NCBI GenBank assembly: GCA_965243525.1
Contig: OZ251568.1
Location: forward strand, 806,001-870,000
DNA length: 64,000 bases
Direction: 5' to 3'
Origin: WTKD01 sp965243525
GTDB taxonomy: Bacteria > Spirochaetota > Spirochaetia > WTKD01
Below the pieces are notes generated by a model that saw only the letters and a list, made by a program, of their open reading frames with translations, searched no databases and was not told the DNA's origin. Shown here in pieces: positions 61,964 to 64,000 of the stretch (the first letter of the stretch is position 1; every line of letters begins with the position of its first letter). The position numbers were made by a program, and so were the translations under genes.

Positions 61964-64000
61964 ATGCAAGTTCCTGAAATACATCCATGGATGGTCAAAG
62001 AAAATTTCTATAATTGTGCTCCCGGACATTATGCAGCATTGCTTTTTCAAGGAAACGGGAACATCGGCATCCCGGCAGTTCTTGAAGAAGATTTTGAATT
62101 CAGATTGGGGCCCTATTGCAATGGATTTTATGAACTTGCCAAGCTTAACTATCCCGAAAATTTTTATGGATCCACAAGGAATGGGCAAGTGCTTATCGAT
62201 CTTCCCGATATCACCGGGATTGAACTCTATGTCAACGGCGAACGCTTTTCTCCTTCAACTGGAACCCTCCAACACCACACCCGCATACTCGATTTCAAAA
62301 CAGGAATTCTAACACGCACCATCCACTGGACAAGTGAAAACGGAAATTATATTGAAATTAGCATAAAACGTGCAGTTTTGCACAATTATCGTGGCCGTAT
62401 TGCATGGTCATATGAGGTATGCGCCCCTCGCGAAGACTGTGAGCTCACCTTTTCTACGCAGCTATTCATTCCGGCATCAAAAACATCTGAGAATCTCGAT
62501 CCTCGTCTCCCGCATACGTTGTCTGAACAGATATTCGAACCCCTTGAAGAAATCATCCGCAGCCGCCAACTGTTGTATAGTTTCAAAACAATTAAAAGCA
62601 ATCTCTATGTCAGTTGTGGTGCAACACATTATATACACACTAAAAACGCCGATTGGCAGTACAAAGATCTTGCCCTCACTGGAACTTGCTTTGCAGAAGC
62701 AGGGAAAAAAACAATTCTTGAAAAACACGTTGTCTATGAATACAGCAACGAAGAACATCATGCTGATCTGGTCAAACTCGTGCGAAAGGAACTCTCAGAG
62801 AGTGCCCAAAAAGGAGTCCAACCTTTGCTTGAAGAGCAACGCGAATACGTAGAGCGTTTCTGGCAACTTGCCGGCATTGAGCTTGAGGGAGAACCCGCTA
62901 TCATCCAGGGGCTACGATTTTCGCTGTTCAGCCTTTTGCAGTCGACTCCGCGATTCGGGATACGAAGCATTTCTGCAAAGGGGCTGAGCTCGAATAAATA
63001 CGATGGGCATTATTTTTGGGATGCAGAGGTGTATAGCATGCCTTTCTTTTTGTATACAGCCCCGGAAATAGCGCGTAATCTATTACATTTTCGCTATGCC
63101 CAACTTGATAATGCCCGAGCGCATGCACAGCATCTGGCATTTAAAGGAGCACTCTATCCTTGGCGAACAATCAACGGGGATGAAGCATCGTCGTATTTCT
63201 TGGCTGGGACGGCACAATACCACATCAATGCCGATATCGCCTATATGATAAAACAGTATTTTTTGGTAACCAAAGACTGGGACTTCATTTTGCGAGAGGG
63301 TGCAGAAATTTTGTTTGAGACTGCGCGTTTCTGGGCGGGAGTAACCAGTTATATCCCTGAAAAGGGGTATTGTATCGCAGCAGTTACCGGACCAGACGAA
63401 TACACTGCCTTGGTGGATAACAACTATTTTACAAATGTAATGGCACGAGAGCACCTTCGGTTTGCGTCTGAAGTTGCAGCACAAATGGAGGCTGAATTCA
63501 CAAAAGAGTTTCTTGCAGTTTCAAACAACATCAACCTTGATAAAAAAGAAATCAACAATTGGCAACATATTGCAGAAGAAATGTATCTTCCGGTTTCCAA
63601 AGAATATGGCATGCACGCCCAAGATGATAGTTTCTTGTCACGAGCACGCTGGAATTTTGAAGAAACCCCTCCCGAACACTATCCACTGCTCCTGAATTTC
63701 CATCCATTGGTGATCTATCGACAACAAGTGTTGAAACAGCCCGATGTCGTGCTTGCAAACGTATTCCTGCCTGATGACAGCCCGCTTGCCGTGCAACGCA
63801 GAAATTTTCGATATTACGACCCCATCACAACTGGAGATTCCTCGCTTTCTCCCTTCATTCGCTCCATTGCCGCGGCACGACTCGGTGATATGGACTATGC
63901 TTGGGAATATTTTTTTGAATCTGCGCGCATGGATCTGAGCAATCTCAACGGAAACACCGATCATGGCGTCCACCTCGCTGCGATGGGAGGAACATGGATG
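61964..64000 (+). CDS. Glycoside hydrolase family 65 phosphorylase (maltose/kojibiose/trehalose type), partial
   Basis: The frame is open from ATG 61964 to the window edge (679 codons) and belongs to GH65 inverting disaccharide phosphorylases, which split an alpha-linked glucose disaccharide with phosphate to give beta-glucose-1-phosphate. The catalytic acid Glu lies in TGPDEYT (about residue 479); GHYFWDAE (about 348-355), KQPDVV, TGDSSLSP and HGVHLAAMGGTW match the active-site and phosphate-binding segments. No break is visible. About 70-100 residues are probably missing at the C-terminus. Whether it acts on maltose, kojibiose, nigerose or trehalose cannot be told here. It is a cytoplasmic enzyme (no signal peptide). 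Confidence 0.93.
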   Translation, partial: MQVPEIHPWMVKENFYNCAPGHYAALLFQGNGNIGIPAVLEEDFEFRLGPYCNGFYELAKLNYPENFYGSTRNGQVLIDLPDITGIELYVNGERFSPSTGTLQHHTRILDFKTGILTRTIHWTSENGNYIEISIKRAVLHNYRGRIAWSYEVCAPREDCELTFSTQLFIPASKTSENLDPRLPHTLSEQIFEPLEEIIRSRQLLYSFKTIKSNLYVSCGATHYIHTKNADWQYKDLALTGTCFAEAGKKTILEKHVVYEYSNEEHHADLVKLVRKELSESAQKGVQPLLEEQREYVERFWQLAGIELEGEPAIIQGLRFSLFSLLQSTPRFGIRSISAKGLSSNKYDGHYFWDAEVYSMPFFLYTAPEIARNLLHFRYAQLDNARAHAQHLAFKGALYPWRTINGDEASSYFLAGTAQYHINADIAYMIKQYFLVTKDWDFILREGAEILFETARFWAGVTSYIPEKGYCIAAVTGPDEYTALVDNNYFTNVMAREHLRFASEVAAQMEAEFTKEFLAVSNNINLDKKEINNWQHIAEEMYLPVSKEYGMHAQDDSFLSRARWNFEETPPEHYPLLLNFHPLVIYRQQVLKQPDVVLANVFLPDDSPLAVQRRNFRYYDPITTGDSSLSPFIRSIAAARLGDMDYAWEYFFESARMDLSNLNGNTDHGVHLAAMGGTWM

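Overview
This window looks like a chromosomal segment of a free-living or host-associated spirochaete (Spirochaetaceae/Treponema relatives), moderately AT-rich by eye. The evidence is a short alanyl-tRNA synthetase that lacks the usual C-terminal domain, a FliG-type flagellar switch homologue, a large TPR membrane protein that may be a periplasmic flagellar collar subunit, a GLUG-repeat lipoprotein, spirochaete-style binding-protein signal peptides (LFAAGQ/LFAAGD), and a murG-cvpA-holB-kinase-NtrC-regulator block that I recall as Treponema-like gene order. No phage, plasmid, insertion sequence or CRISPR array is evident. The species cannot be named from sequence alone.

Layout. 1-6124 (minus): a catabolic and uptake operon with an IolE-like sugar isomerase/dehydratase, two Gfo/Idh/MocA dehydrogenases and a ribose-type ABC transporter (binding protein, double ATPase, permease cut by the window edge); inositol or a related polyol is the likely substrate. 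6256-8346 (minus): an M14 carboxypeptidase and an unknown protein. 8387-11119 (plus): hisZ-hisG-hisB, an unreported 43-codon small ORF and a small conserved-looking protein. 11163-16606: alaS, a FliG homologue, trxA, glycerol kinase and tRNA-Phe. 16699-25947: pyruvate phosphate dikinase, an alternative sigma factor, groES, a DinG-type helicase, and asd-lysC. 26303-28234: a surface lipoprotein with a 27-bp tandem repeat, flanked by direct repeats. 28471-33804 (minus): murG, cvpA, holB-like, a soluble histidine kinase and a sigma-54 activator. 33842-40535 (plus): a secreted unknown, pstSCAB-phoU and ilvE. 40602-45106: the TPR protein, a secreted glycogen-binding-like protein and a membrane protein. 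45165-50963 and 53985-60908 (minus): two complete oligopeptide ABC operons, the second followed by an aminopeptidase lipoprotein; between them lie a secreted PQQ-type sugar dehydrogenase, an Hsp20 gene and a DNA glycosylase. 61090-64000 (plus): a short-chain dehydrogenase and a GH65 phosphorylase that runs off the window.

The genes together suggest a heterotrophic scavenger: polyols, peptides (importers plus M14 and other peptidases), disaccharides (GH65 phosphorolysis), glycerol and phosphate are taken in, and PPDK links glycolysis to PEP.

The most interesting signals are regulatory. (i) Several genes at the start of transcripts lack a Shine-Dalgarno sequence and have a -10 hexamer exactly five bases before the ATG, predicting leaderless mRNAs; at 8346/8387 two divergent promoters are folded into one two-fold symmetric 40-bp gap. 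(ii) Hsp20 has a near-consensus sigma-54 promoter with repeated TGTGT..ACACA elements 140-240 bases upstream. (iii) A stem-loop follows the binding-protein gene in all three sugar/peptide ABC operons. (iv) A 43-codon ORF with a strong ribosome site exactly fills the gap after hisB. (v) The VNTR lipoprotein is bracketed by an approximately 70-bp direct repeat. All of these are inferences from sequence and none has been tested.
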